A program made the position numbers and the translations under genes. Shown piece after piece: positions 17,296-25,325 of a stretch of DNA of 64,000 nt. How positions within the stretch are numbered: the stretch's first letter is position 1; each line of letters opens with the position of its first letter. The DNA comes from Spirochaetota bacterium (GTDB taxonomy: Bacteria > Spirochaetota > UBA4802 > JAKQUI01): the NCBI GenBank assembly GCA_029562645.1, contig JAKQUI010000069.1, positions 62,001-126,000 on the forward strand, given 5' to 3'. Below the pieces are notes generated by a model. The model was not told the DNA's origin, searched no databases, and worked only from the letters and a program-made list of their open reading frames with translations.

Positions 17296-18294
17296 CTATT
17301 CGGCCGATTTCGCGCCGGTCTTCGACTGCCGGCGCTCGATCTGTTTCTTCATGCTGTCCGGGATCTTGATGATCTGTCCGGCATAGACCACCCGGGGGTC
17401 CTTGATGATTCGCTTGTTCTCATTGAACAGCTTCTCCCAGTCCCAGTACTTGCCGGTCAGCTGCTCGCCGATGGTCACGAGCGTCTCCTTCGGCTTGACG
17501 ATATAATAATCGTAGTTTTCGCGCCCCTCGGCCTTGTACGATTCGAACTTGGGCGGTGCGCCCGCTCCGGGGGCCGCAGCGTCCTTCGCGGGCACCATGG
17601 TCGACGGGATGTCCGTTGCCGGAGCATCCTTGGACGGCGTCACGGATCGGACCGACGCGTCCTGCGCGGGTTGATCCTTCCGCACCGGCGCGTCGTCGCT
17701 CTTCGTGAAGAGCCGCTGGAGCTTCGGATAGAATACGATGAGGGCGCCGATGGCGAGAAAGGCGACCAGCACCAGCGCCAGGACAAAACGCGACGAGCGC
17801 TTCTCCTCCTCATGCTCGACCACGCGCTGGTCGAAACGCGCGCGTTCCTCGAAGCTTTCCGTTACATACACCGGCTCCTTCTTCGGCGCCGCGGACGGCC
17901 GCGCGTGTTTCTTCACCGCCTTCTTCGCGGTCTTCTTGGGCGCGGCCTTTGGTTTTTGCTTTTTCACGGGCGTGGCCGCCGCAGCTTTTTTCACCGCCGG
18001 CACACGCTTCTTGGCCGATCCCGCGGCCGCCCCTTTCGTAGCCGCCCACTTTCGAATCTCCGTTCGGAACCACGCATTCGCTTCGCCGGTAAAGGCGTAA
18101 TGGTCGCGAATAAAGTGCATGGTGGCCTTCTCGATATCGGTGTAGGCGTCCGAGTCCTTGACCGCGGCGAGGATCTTTTTCGCGTCCTTCAGTGAGATGC
18201 GGCCATCGCCCTTCCCTTTCACCGATTCGTCTGCGAGCCTGATGAGATGGCCGTCGTATTGCTTGCCTTTTATCTTTTTGTAGTACCCCCTCAT
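17296..18294 (-). CDS. Membrane-anchored LysM-domain protein
   Basis: 332 residues from the ATG at 18294, with GGAGG 8 bp upstream (an in-frame ATG 15 bp earlier lies over that site). It has an N-terminal domain (MRGYYKKIKGKQYDGHLIRLADESVKG... with D/G-rich residues looking like a calcium or EF-hand-type loop), a long Ala/Lys/Pro linker (about 90-140), one membrane span (RFVLALVLVAFLAIGALIVFY, about 175-195), a disordered stretch and a C-terminal LysM domain (YYIVKPKETLVTIGEQLTG... VVYAGQIIKIP) that binds peptidoglycan. It likely ties the inner membrane to the cell wall. First gene before the PHP gene; tRNA-Arg lies just upstream. Confidence 0.85.
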   Translation of the reverse strand: MRGYYKKIKGKQYDGHLIRLADESVKGKGDGRISLKDAKKILAAVKDSDAYTDIEKATMHFIRDHYAFTGEANAWFRTEIRKWAATKGAAAGSAKKRVPAVKKAAAATPVKKQKPKAAPKKTAKKAVKKHARPSAAPKKEPVYVTESFEERARFDQRVVEHEEEKRSSRFVLALVLVAFLAIGALIVFYPKLQRLFTKSDDAPVRKDQPAQDASVRSVTPSKDAPATDIPSTMVPAKDAAAPGAGAPPKFESYKAEGRENYDYYIVKPKETLVTIGEQLTGKYWDWEKLFNENKRIIKDPRVVYAGQIIKIPDSMKKQIERRQSKTGAKSAE

Positions 18295-18320
18295 CGCGGT
18301 TTCCTCCATTTTTTTTGATG

Positions 18321-18393
18321 TGACCCCGACAGGAGTTGAACCTGTGACGCCCAGATCCGGAATCTGGCGCTCTATCCTCTGAGCTACGGGGCC
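18321..18393 (-). tRNA. tRNA-Arg (anticodon CCG)
   Basis: The minus strand gives a full cloverleaf: acceptor GGCCCCG/CGGGGTC, D arm with GCTC...GAGC, anticodon stem CCAGA/TCTGG with a loop reading TTCCGGA, and a T arm with GGTTCAACTCC. The anticodon CCG decodes the CGG arginine codon. The CCA end is not encoded. Confidence 0.95.
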
Positions 18394-18533
18394 ATTTACG
18401 CGTATGTACGGAACGGGATATGGAGCGAAAAGTCAATAACATTTTTCCCGAGTGACGGTGTGAATAAGTTATTTGACAAAAACCATACTCGACTATTTAC
18501 TCAAAGAAAAACGTATGCGTCCATGAGTGGTTA

Positions 18534-20492
18534 ATGGTAACATCGTCACCGGCCCGCTGTATTCTCGCATTGACCGTCCTGCTCGCGGGCGTTTCCGCCG
18601 CGCATGCCGCTCTCATCGTCACCGACCAGGACCAGCGGGTGATGCTGGGACGGCACAGCGAGATCCTCGAGGACCCGGACGGCGCGCTGGGGATCGAGCA
18701 GGTGTCGGGCCCGGCGATGGAGCACCGGTTCGAGCGCGTTACCCGCGACACGGTCAACCGCGCCACGGTGCGCGGCGTCTTCTGGCTCAAGGTCCCGATC
18801 GAATACAAACCCGCGCCGGGCGGGAATCGCACCCCCCAATGGGTCCTCGAGATCGCCTACCCCTCGCTCGAAACGGTGACGCTGTTCCTTCCCGCCGGAG
18901 GCGGCGGCTGGACCGTCACTCAGGCTGGCGAGGCGCTGCCGTACGCCGTGCGTGAGATACTCCACCGCAACCCGGTATTCGCCGTGCCGCTACCGCGCGA
19001 CCGCCCGGTCACGATCTTCATTAGGGCTGCGGTCGAGAAGGTGATGGTGCTTCCCCCCGTGCTGTGGCAGCGCGAGGCGTTTGTGCGCGCGGCATACACC
19101 GAGCAGCTCATTCACGGACTGTATTTCGGGATCATTCTCGTCATGGTCCTGTACAATCTCTTCGTGTTTATTTCGCTGCGCGACCCCAGCTATGCCTTCT
19201 ATGTGCTGTACACGGCCAGCTTCGGCCTGTTCCAGTTCTCCTTCACCGGTCTGGCCTTCGAATACCTGTGGCCGGAAGCGCCCGCATGGAACTCCATGGC
19301 CAATGTGGTGCTGGTATTCGTCTCATTCTCGTTCGCGATGCAGTTTTCCCGGCACTACCTGCTGATGGGCCGCCACTGGCCCCTCCTCGCGCGCATCATG
19401 GACGGGTTGACCGCCGTGGGCGTCCTGTGCGCCGGGCTCACCGTTTTCGTGGACCGGACGATGATGACGCATGCGAGCAATCTCCTGCCCGCCTGCGGCG
19501 TTGTCGTGTTTATCGCCGTTGGCGTGTTGGCGCTTCGGCGAAAGTCCCGTGCGGCGCGGTATTTTCTTGTGGCATGGGGCGCGTATATCGTCGGCGTCAC
19601 GCTGTTTATATTGAAGAACCTCGGCGTGCTGCCCGCGAACATCATCACGATGTACGGCATACAGGCCGGCTCGGCCATCGAGATCATCCTCTTCTCCCTG
19701 GGGCTGGCCGACCGGATCAACGAGCTGCGCCGTGAACGGGAGCAGTCGCAGCAACGGCTCCTCACCATCCAACACGAAATGGACGTCGCGCAGCGCATCC
19801 AAAACTCCCTGCTCCCCGGGACGATTCCCCGCCTCGCGGGAGCGGCCATCACGGTCCGCTACGCGCCCGCACGCTGCATCGGGGGCGATTACTACGATTT
19901 CGCACAGACCGGCCCGTCCTCCTGCGGCGTGCTGATCGCGGACACCTCCGGCCACGGGATCCCCGCGGCCATCATCTCCTCGGCGCTCAGGCTGTCGTTT
20001 CACGAACAGCGAAAGATCACGCACCGCCCCCCTGCGCTGATTCGTGGCATGAACGAGATGCTGATCGGCAATATCGGCAACCAGTACATCACGGCGGGCT
20101 ATGTATTCGTGGACCTGGCGGCGATGACGGCGCAGTACGTCAATGCCGGGCACCAGCCGCTGTGCGTCGTCGATCGCGCCGACGGCGCCATCCGACAGGT
20201 ATCGCCCAAGGGGATCATCCTGGGGTGGCGGCAATTCGACGATTTCGAGCTGTGCGAATTTCCCCTGGCGCAGAATCAACGCCTCATTTTTATCACCGAC
20301 GGGTATGTCGAGTGCCGCAACGGGGCCGGGGAGCTCTTCGAGCACGATCGCCTCGTCGAGGCCTTTCGCGAGCTCAGGGCGCTTCCGCCCGATGAGTGCA
20401 TCGACGCGCTGGACGAGCGGATCTCCGCATGGAACACCGGGCGCGATGAGTTCGAGGACGATCGCACCATCCTCATCATCGACATCGAATAG
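18534..20492 (+). CDS. 7TMR-DISM sensor with SpoIIE/PP2C-type serine phosphatase output
   Basis: 652 residues: a signal peptide (residues 1-25), an extracellular 7TMR-DISMED2-like domain (about 30-185), seven membrane spans (about 190-395), a coiled linker (RINELRREREQSQQRLLTIQ) and a SpoIIE phosphatase domain beginning DVAQRIQNSLLPG, with metal motifs IGGDYYDF, LIADTSGHGIPAAI and the closing DDRTILIIDI. Proteins of this type dephosphorylate an anti-sigma-factor antagonist in partner-switching pathways in response to an outside signal. No antagonist or anti-sigma gene is adjacent. A TTGACA at 18473-18478 followed by a weak TATTTA-like -10 may be its promoter. Confidence 0.9.
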   Translation: MVTSSPARCILALTVLLAGVSAAHAALIVTDQDQRVMLGRHSEILEDPDGALGIEQVSGPAMEHRFERVTRDTVNRATVRGVFWLKVPIEYKPAPGGNRTPQWVLEIAYPSLETVTLFLPAGGGGWTVTQAGEALPYAVREILHRNPVFAVPLPRDRPVTIFIRAAVEKVMVLPPVLWQREAFVRAAYTEQLIHGLYFGIILVMVLYNLFVFISLRDPSYAFYVLYTASFGLFQFSFTGLAFEYLWPEAPAWNSMANVVLVFVSFSFAMQFSRHYLLMGRHWPLLARIMDGLTAVGVLCAGLTVFVDRTMMTHASNLLPACGVVVFIAVGVLALRRKSRAARYFLVAWGAYIVGVTLFILKNLGVLPANIITMYGIQAGSAIEIILFSLGLADRINELRREREQSQQRLLTIQHEMDVAQRIQNSLLPGTIPRLAGAAITVRYAPARCIGGDYYDFAQTGPSSCGVLIADTSGHGIPAAIISSALRLSFHEQRKITHRPPALIRGMNEMLIGNIGNQYITAGYVFVDLAAMTAQYVNAGHQPLCVVDRADGAIRQVSPKGIILGWRQFDDFELCEFPLAQNQRLIFITDGYVECRNGAGELFEHDRLVEAFRELRALPPDECIDALDERISAWNTGRDEFEDDRTILIIDIE

Positions 20493-20570
20493 GCGCGAAG
20501 CGCCCATCGACACCCCTCCCGCACCGATTGCGATACGGCGTCCCGAACACCGCAAACGCCAACTGGCGAA

Positions 20571-20951
20571 TCAATACCGCTGAGGATAGGCGAGGACATC
20601 CTCCTGGGCGATTCGCTTGAAGCGATAGCCGGGATTGAAGTGGCCCGCGAGCGAGATCGCCCCGTGCGGGCAGGCGGTCCCGCAGTCGAAACATGCGATG
20701 CACCCGGCCTCGCCCGATTTCATCAGGTCCAATCGGGGAACGCCGCTCTTGCCCTTGTGCGTCGTTCCGTTCAAGAGCGACATCTTGGTGGCGGTATCGG
20801 TGACCAGGCAGGCGCCGGGGCAGATCCGCACGCAGATCCCGCATTCGCGGCACCGCGATCGGTCGATGACGAGCGCGCCGTAGCGCATCTGGCTTCCGTC
20901 GTCGTAGGTGGGCACGCGGAGCCGGTCGAGAAGCGTCAATTGCGCGATCAT
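20571..20951 (-). CDS. 2[4Fe-4S] ferredoxin-type protein
   Basis: 126 residues with two complete CxxCxxCxxxCP motifs: CRECGICVRICPG and CIACFDCGTACPHG. These would hold two 4Fe-4S clusters. The spacer between them is longer than in short ferredoxins (about 45 residues), and both ends extend beyond the cluster domain. It is the last gene of the seven-gene acyl-CoA operon and begins one base after the nitroreductase stop. It is probably the electron donor or acceptor of the nitroreductase-type flavoprotein next to it (inference from position). Confidence 0.88.
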   Translation of the reverse strand: MIAQLTLLDRLRVPTYDDGSQMRYGALVIDRSRCRECGICVRICPGACLVTDTATKMSLLNGTTHKGKSGVPRLDLMKSGEAGCIACFDCGTACPHGAISLAGHFNPGYRFKRIAQEDVLAYPQRY

Positions 20952-20952
20952 A

Positions 20953-21708
20953 TCATCCCCCCTGCCGTTCGTAGCGCGGCGGATCGTCCGGACCGCCCTC
21001 GCGCCATTCGACGATCTGCACCTCGCGCGGAACGAGCCCGTCGGCCGTGGGCCGGGGCCATCCGAACGCGATGCTCTCGTTCATGTGATACGGATATCGC
21101 GCGCCCAGGCGACGCCGCCACTTCGGATAATAGCGGAGCAGCTTGATGAGGCCGATCCAGCAGCTCCCCGCGCCCATGCTGTGCGCCGCAAGCACCATGT
21201 TCTGCCCGCACACGCCGATATCCACCGCCGGGCAGGACACGCCCCTCCGGTCCTCGAGGATAAGGACGATCACGGGCGCGTTGTGGAAGACCGGCGCGCG
21301 CCCCTGCGCGATCTGCGAGAGGAGCATGAAGGGCGGCGCATGGAGCTCGTTGGGAAGCAATCGAATGAACAGCTTCGCCAGCGGCATGGTGATGGCGCGC
21401 CGCACCCGGCCCCCGCGCGCGTAATCGAGAAAGAACATGAAGAGGCGCGCGATCCGCACGGCGTCGCGCTCCATTGCGGCGATGATCTCCGGGCTCTTGA
21501 TCACGACGAAGCGCCAGGGCTGCATATTGCCCGCGGAGGGGGCGAAGCGCCCGGCCTCGAGGATCCTCCGGATCATGCCGTCTGGGAGCGGCTCCGGCCG
21601 GAAGGACCGGATGCTGCGCCGCTCCAGGATCACCCGCTCGACGGGGTTCCAGGGCATGCCCTCGGCGTAGGTCCCCGTGGGGGACGATTCGTTCGCATGA
21701 AGGTTCAT
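20953..21708 (-). CDS. Nitroreductase-family flavoprotein
   Basis: 251 residues. The family start VERVILERRSIRSFRPEPLP carries the FMN-phosphate-binding RRSIR, followed by RFAPSAGNMQPWRFVVI. The middle (RLFMFFLDYARGGRVRRAITMPLAKLFIRLL) is longer and more hydrophobic than in usual nitroreductases and may be a membrane-facing cap. A conserved VCGQNMVLAAHSMGAGSCWIG segment follows. These enzymes move electrons from NAD(P)H or ferredoxin to nitro, quinone or enoate groups. Its place with a ferredoxin and acyl-CoA enzymes suggests a reductive or desaturating step on an acyl substrate, but this is not shown. Confidence 0.85.
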   Translation of the reverse strand: MNLHANESSPTGTYAEGMPWNPVERVILERRSIRSFRPEPLPDGMIRRILEAGRFAPSAGNMQPWRFVVIKSPEIIAAMERDAVRIARLFMFFLDYARGGRVRRAITMPLAKLFIRLLPNELHAPPFMLLSQIAQGRAPVFHNAPVIVLILEDRRGVSCPAVDIGVCGQNMVLAAHSMGAGSCWIGLIKLLRYYPKWRRRLGARYPYHMNESIAFGWPRPTADGLVPREVQIVEWREGGPDDPPRYERQGG

Positions 21709-21735
21709 TCGGTTCCTCCGTATGATCCGGGCGCG

Positions 21736-22575
21736 CTACCGCACGCCCGCATATTTCTCGAACATGCCTGTGCGGTACGCCCAGCCCAGGAAGCGGAAAT
21801 AGGCCTCGGGCGCGAGCCGCTTGCCGCGCCAGGCGAGCCGCGCGTCTTTCTGCGCGAGGGCGTAGAGCCTTCCCCGCTCGATCGAGCGGACCACATGCCG
21901 CGCGATCTCCCCGGCGCCGATGCTCGCCTTCGCGAACATGCCCTCGGCGAGCCTTCGCTGGCGCTCGTCTGAGGACCTGAAGCCGTCCATGAGATTGGTC
22001 TTGAAGAAGGTGGGACACACGACCGTCACCCCGACACCGCGCGGCGCCAGCTCAACGCGCAGGGTCTCCGAGAGCGATATCACCCCCGCCTTGGTCACGT
22101 TGTAGCTCGACATCTCCGCGAGCGAGGCGATCCCCGCGTTCGAGGCGACATTGACGATGTGCCCGGACCCCTGCGCCGCGAACTGCGGAATGAACGTCCG
22201 GCACCCGATGATCACGCTTTTCAGGTTGATGTCGATGATGCGCTCCCACTCGTCCATCGGGATGCGGTCCATGAACCCGCCGGCCGCGACCCCGGCATTG
22301 TTGACCAGGACGTCGATCCCGCCCCAGCCTGTCCGAACGGCCTCGAGCACTCGCGCGAAGTCCGCCGGCTTCGTCACGTCGCAGGCAATCTCACGGGCCG
22401 ATCCACCCGCCGCGGCGACCTGCGCCGCCGTTTCCGCCAGGCGCGCCATGTTGATGTCCGTCACGGCCACGCGCCATCCGCGCGATGCGAACTCAAGCGC
22501 GAGCGCCCGCCCCAGGCCGCTCCCGGCGCCGGTGATGACGACGCGACGTTCGGGGAACCGTTTTTCGAGCTTCAT
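21736..22575 (-). CDS. Short-chain dehydrogenase/reductase
   Basis: 279 residues, classical SDR: NAD(P)-binding GAGSGLGRALA near residue 16, the NNAG motif (VLVNNAGVA), the catalytic Ser in IVNVASNAGIAS, and YNVTK giving the YxxxK pair. It oxidises or reduces an alcohol/ketone pair; in this operon it could act as a 3-hydroxyacyl-CoA dehydrogenase, as no crotonase or FadB-type gene is present. The C-terminus (LAWRGKRLAPEAYFRFLGWAYRTGMF) resembles lipid-acting SDRs. Stop of the acyl-CoA dehydrogenase gene and this start are adjacent. Confidence 0.9.
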   Translation of the reverse strand: MKLEKRFPERRVVITGAGSGLGRALALEFASRGWRVAVTDINMARLAETAAQVAAAGGSAREIACDVTKPADFARVLEAVRTGWGGIDVLVNNAGVAAGGFMDRIPMDEWERIIDINLKSVIIGCRTFIPQFAAQGSGHIVNVASNAGIASLAEMSSYNVTKAGVISLSETLRVELAPRGVGVTVVCPTFFKTNLMDGFRSSDERQRRLAEGMFAKASIGAGEIARHVVRSIERGRLYALAQKDARLAWRGKRLAPEAYFRFLGWAYRTGMFEKYAGVR

Positions 22576-22576
22576 G

Positions 22577-23704
22577 TCACAGACGCTCCTCGATGACGCG
22601 GTCGACGAGCGCCATCTTCCGCAGGGGAGCCATCCCCAGCAGGCACTGCGCCTGCCGGGCGTCGCGCATCCGCTTCTCCTGCGGGTAGTCCTTCGTGTAG
22701 CCGTTTCCCCCGAAGAGTTGCACTCCGTCGGCCGTGGCGCGCACCGCCAGCTCGCCTACGTGAATGGCCGCGGCGAGGGCCGTGAGCTGCCAGCCGGGCA
22801 TGCCGGAATCGAGCTCGCGATACGCCGTGTCGAGGCAGGCCTCGGCGATGCGCTCCTCGACGGCCATGTTCGCAAGCATCATCCGCACCTGCCCCCAGTC
22901 GATGATCTGCCGTCCGCCCTGATACCGGTCGGCGGCATAGCGCATGGCGTCCCGCAACGAGCCCTTGAGGATCCCCAGCGAGATCGCGGCCGCGGCGATC
23001 GACAACGAGGCGCGCATCGAATCGAAATACCCCGGCCCGTCCCCCGTGCCGATCAGCGTCGCGGGGACGCGCTCGAAGGTGACGTCGGCCGCCGGGCAGC
23101 CGCGCAGGCCCAGGCTCACGATCGGATCGTGAACGCGGACGCCCTCCGACGCGAGGGCCACCAGATAGTATGCGTACCGCGCGCCCGCGCCGTGCCGCGC
23201 GGGTATCACCGCATATTCAGCGATAGGCGCGAGCGCCAGAAAGCCGACTCCGCCGCTCATCAGGGAGTGCGCATCGACTGTCGGCAGCTCGCACTCCTCC
23301 GGACCGGCATATGACTGGAATGCGATGGGCGCCGTACCCAGGGAATGGATGCGCCCGTAGACATCCGCGCAACCGGTCTGCTCCGCTGCGACGCGCAGGA
23401 CCTCGAGCGCCGCGGCATTGGCGAAGATGATGGCCGCCATGCCCGCGTCCTCCCGGCTGATCCGCTCGAGTATCGATGCGAGCATGGTCGCGTTCATCTC
23501 GACGCCGCCGTAATCGACGGGACTGTTGATCCCGTAGAACCCCACGGCCGCCGCATCGCCGATCGCCTCCTCCATCAGGCCGCCGAAGGGATACCGATCG
23601 CGCTCCTCCCGCCCCTCGATGAGCCGCTTGGAACAGAAATCGCGCGCCAGGTCGGCGAAGGCCTGCCGTTCCGCGACATACATATCATTGATGATTGCGT
23701 TCAT
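22577..23704 (-). CDS. Acyl-CoA dehydrogenase homologue lacking the usual catalytic Glu
   Basis: 375 residues from the ATG at 23704, with GGAGGTG upstream. The fold is clear: the N-terminal helical domain, a beta domain (YAYYLVALASEGVRV..., LGLRGCPAADVTFERVP) and the C-terminal helices ending FGGNGYTKDYPQEKRMRDARQAQ. Where family members have the catalytic glutamate (IYEGT), this protein reads CLLGMA, so that acid is missing. In known heteromeric acyl-CoA dehydrogenases of sterol breakdown one subunit is catalytic and the other is not. The next gene upstream encodes a dehydrogenase that keeps the motif, so this may be the non-catalytic partner. Confidence 0.85.
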   Translation of the reverse strand: MNAIINDMYVAERQAFADLARDFCSKRLIEGREERDRYPFGGLMEEAIGDAAAVGFYGINSPVDYGGVEMNATMLASILERISREDAGMAAIIFANAAALEVLRVAAEQTGCADVYGRIHSLGTAPIAFQSYAGPEECELPTVDAHSLMSGGVGFLALAPIAEYAVIPARHGAGARYAYYLVALASEGVRVHDPIVSLGLRGCPAADVTFERVPATLIGTGDGPGYFDSMRASLSIAAAAISLGILKGSLRDAMRYAADRYQGGRQIIDWGQVRMMLANMAVEERIAEACLDTAYRELDSGMPGWQLTALAAAIHVGELAVRATADGVQLFGGNGYTKDYPQEKRMRDARQAQCLLGMAPLRKMALVDRVIEERL

Positions 23705-23721
23705 GACACCTCCGGTATTCT

Positions 23722-25236
23722 CTATTTGAAGAGTTCCACTTCGGGACACGCGTGCGCGACCATGCAGTAGAACATGTTGAGCTGATTGATCTGGTTGGTG
23801 CTCTCGTATATCTGCTGGAGCTTGACGTCGCGAAAGCACTTCTCGGCGCCGTTCTCATGGCGGAGCCCGTCGGCCCCCATGAGGTCCAGCGCGAGGTTCG
23901 CGTTCGCGAGCCCCAGATCGCTGCAGGTGTACTTGCAGGCCGACCCCCACCCCGAGGCGACGTTCCGCTCCTCGGTGGGGTAGCCGTCGTAGTAGTACCA
24001 TCGCAGGAAGCGCGTCGCGATCCGAAGATCCAGGAGCGGCGCGATGAGCGAGAAATACCAGCGCGGAAGCCATCGGATGACGCCGTATACCGGCTTCTTG
24101 AACAGCAGCTTAAAGAGCCCCGAGAGGGTGAGCGCGAAGGCGGCCTCCAGGTACATGATGCGCGACAGGTTCACGTTGCGGTACATGTCCGCCAGGATGA
24201 TCTGCGCCCACTGGCGGTCGATGAGCGGAGCGCCGCCGACCTGCTTCGTCCGCGCATAGGCCAGTGCGCGCTCGTAGGCGTCGCGCGCGATCCCGGTGGA
24301 GATGGCGGCGGTGCCGGTGCGCGTTCCGCCCGTCACATGGTCGGTGATGGTGTGGCAGACCCAGCGCGCCCCTTTGCGCGAATCCCGGAACTCCGGGTCC
24401 TGGGTCCGGATGGTGACCAGCGAATCGGGCACAAAGCACTCGTCGAACAGCAGCTCGCTGGCCACGCAGGCGAACTGCCCCATCTTCTTCTCGTGCGCGC
24501 CGAAACTGAAACCGGGCGTGCCGTTGGGGATCGCGAATTGTATCCACGAGTCGGTCTTGCTGCCCTTGTCCTCGATGAAGTTGGCGATGTGCCAATACGA
24601 GAGATGCCCGTTGGATATGAATATCTTCTTCCCGTTGAGGACATATCCGCCCTCCACCCGGCGCACCGACGACCCGGGACGCGCGTTATGGATAAGAAGC
24701 GGCTCCTGCACGTCCGTGCCCGACTCCGGCTCCGTCACGACGATGGTGAGCAGGTGCGGGTCGCCGGCGCGTTCGCTTTTCGCCACGTCGGCGAACACCT
24801 TCCGAATGATACGTGCATTCATGGAGGGAAAGAGGGTCGCCGCGCCGCAGTAGTGCACCGCGATCACATGCCCCAGCCCCGCGCACCCGGCTGAGATCTC
24901 CTCCATGAACGGATACACCGCCAGGAAGCTCATGCCCTTCCCGCCGAAAATCTTAGGTATAAAAAGCGTAAACAGCCCCCACTCCGCCGCCTTCTTTACG
25001 AACTCGAGGGGGAGATAGTTGTGGTCCCGCATGCAGCGCAGGTCCGTGTCGAGGGCGATCGGCCGGATCACCTCGCGGGTGAATTTTCTGGCGATGGCGA
25101 TGGCCTCCGCGACCTCGCGATGGGCCCCCGCCGGCAGCCGGTGCTGGCACTCGAGCCCGTTGAACACCTCCCTGATCGTCGGCCCCTGTTCGAGCAGCGC
25201 CGCCCGCTCCCGTCTTCCGATCTTCCATGGTTTCAT
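23722..25236 (-). CDS. Acyl-CoA dehydrogenase, long form with catalytic Glu
   Basis: 504 residues from the ATG at 25236, with GGGAGG upstream. It has the dehydrogenase core: IPKIFGGKGMSF, TIVVTEPESGTDV for flavin contacts, VLNGKKIFISNG, and the C-terminal FRDVKLQQIYESTNQINQLNMF, with the catalytic Glu in YEST. An insertion of about 70 residues after the DMYRN helix (LTLSGLFKLLFKKPVYGVIRWLPRWYFSLIAPLL...) is hydrophobic and may bind membrane or a bulky lipid. It would form the 2,3-double bond of an acyl-CoA, handing electrons to ETF. It follows the acyl-CoA synthetase by about 90 bp. Confidence 0.88.
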   Translation of the reverse strand: MKPWKIGRRERAALLEQGPTIREVFNGLECQHRLPAGAHREVAEAIAIARKFTREVIRPIALDTDLRCMRDHNYLPLEFVKKAAEWGLFTLFIPKIFGGKGMSFLAVYPFMEEISAGCAGLGHVIAVHYCGAATLFPSMNARIIRKVFADVAKSERAGDPHLLTIVVTEPESGTDVQEPLLIHNARPGSSVRRVEGGYVLNGKKIFISNGHLSYWHIANFIEDKGSKTDSWIQFAIPNGTPGFSFGAHEKKMGQFACVASELLFDECFVPDSLVTIRTQDPEFRDSRKGARWVCHTITDHVTGGTRTGTAAISTGIARDAYERALAYARTKQVGGAPLIDRQWAQIILADMYRNVNLSRIMYLEAAFALTLSGLFKLLFKKPVYGVIRWLPRWYFSLIAPLLDLRIATRFLRWYYYDGYPTEERNVASGWGSACKYTCSDLGLANANLALDLMGADGLRHENGAEKCFRDVKLQQIYESTNQINQLNMFYCMVAHACPEVELFK

Positions 25237-25325
25237 CGTCGCGACCTCCCGTTCCCGCCCGCGCCCCGCGACAAGCGGCATGTGTATGATATGTGAAAAC
25301 GGCCCGACCGTTTCCGTCCCCGCCT

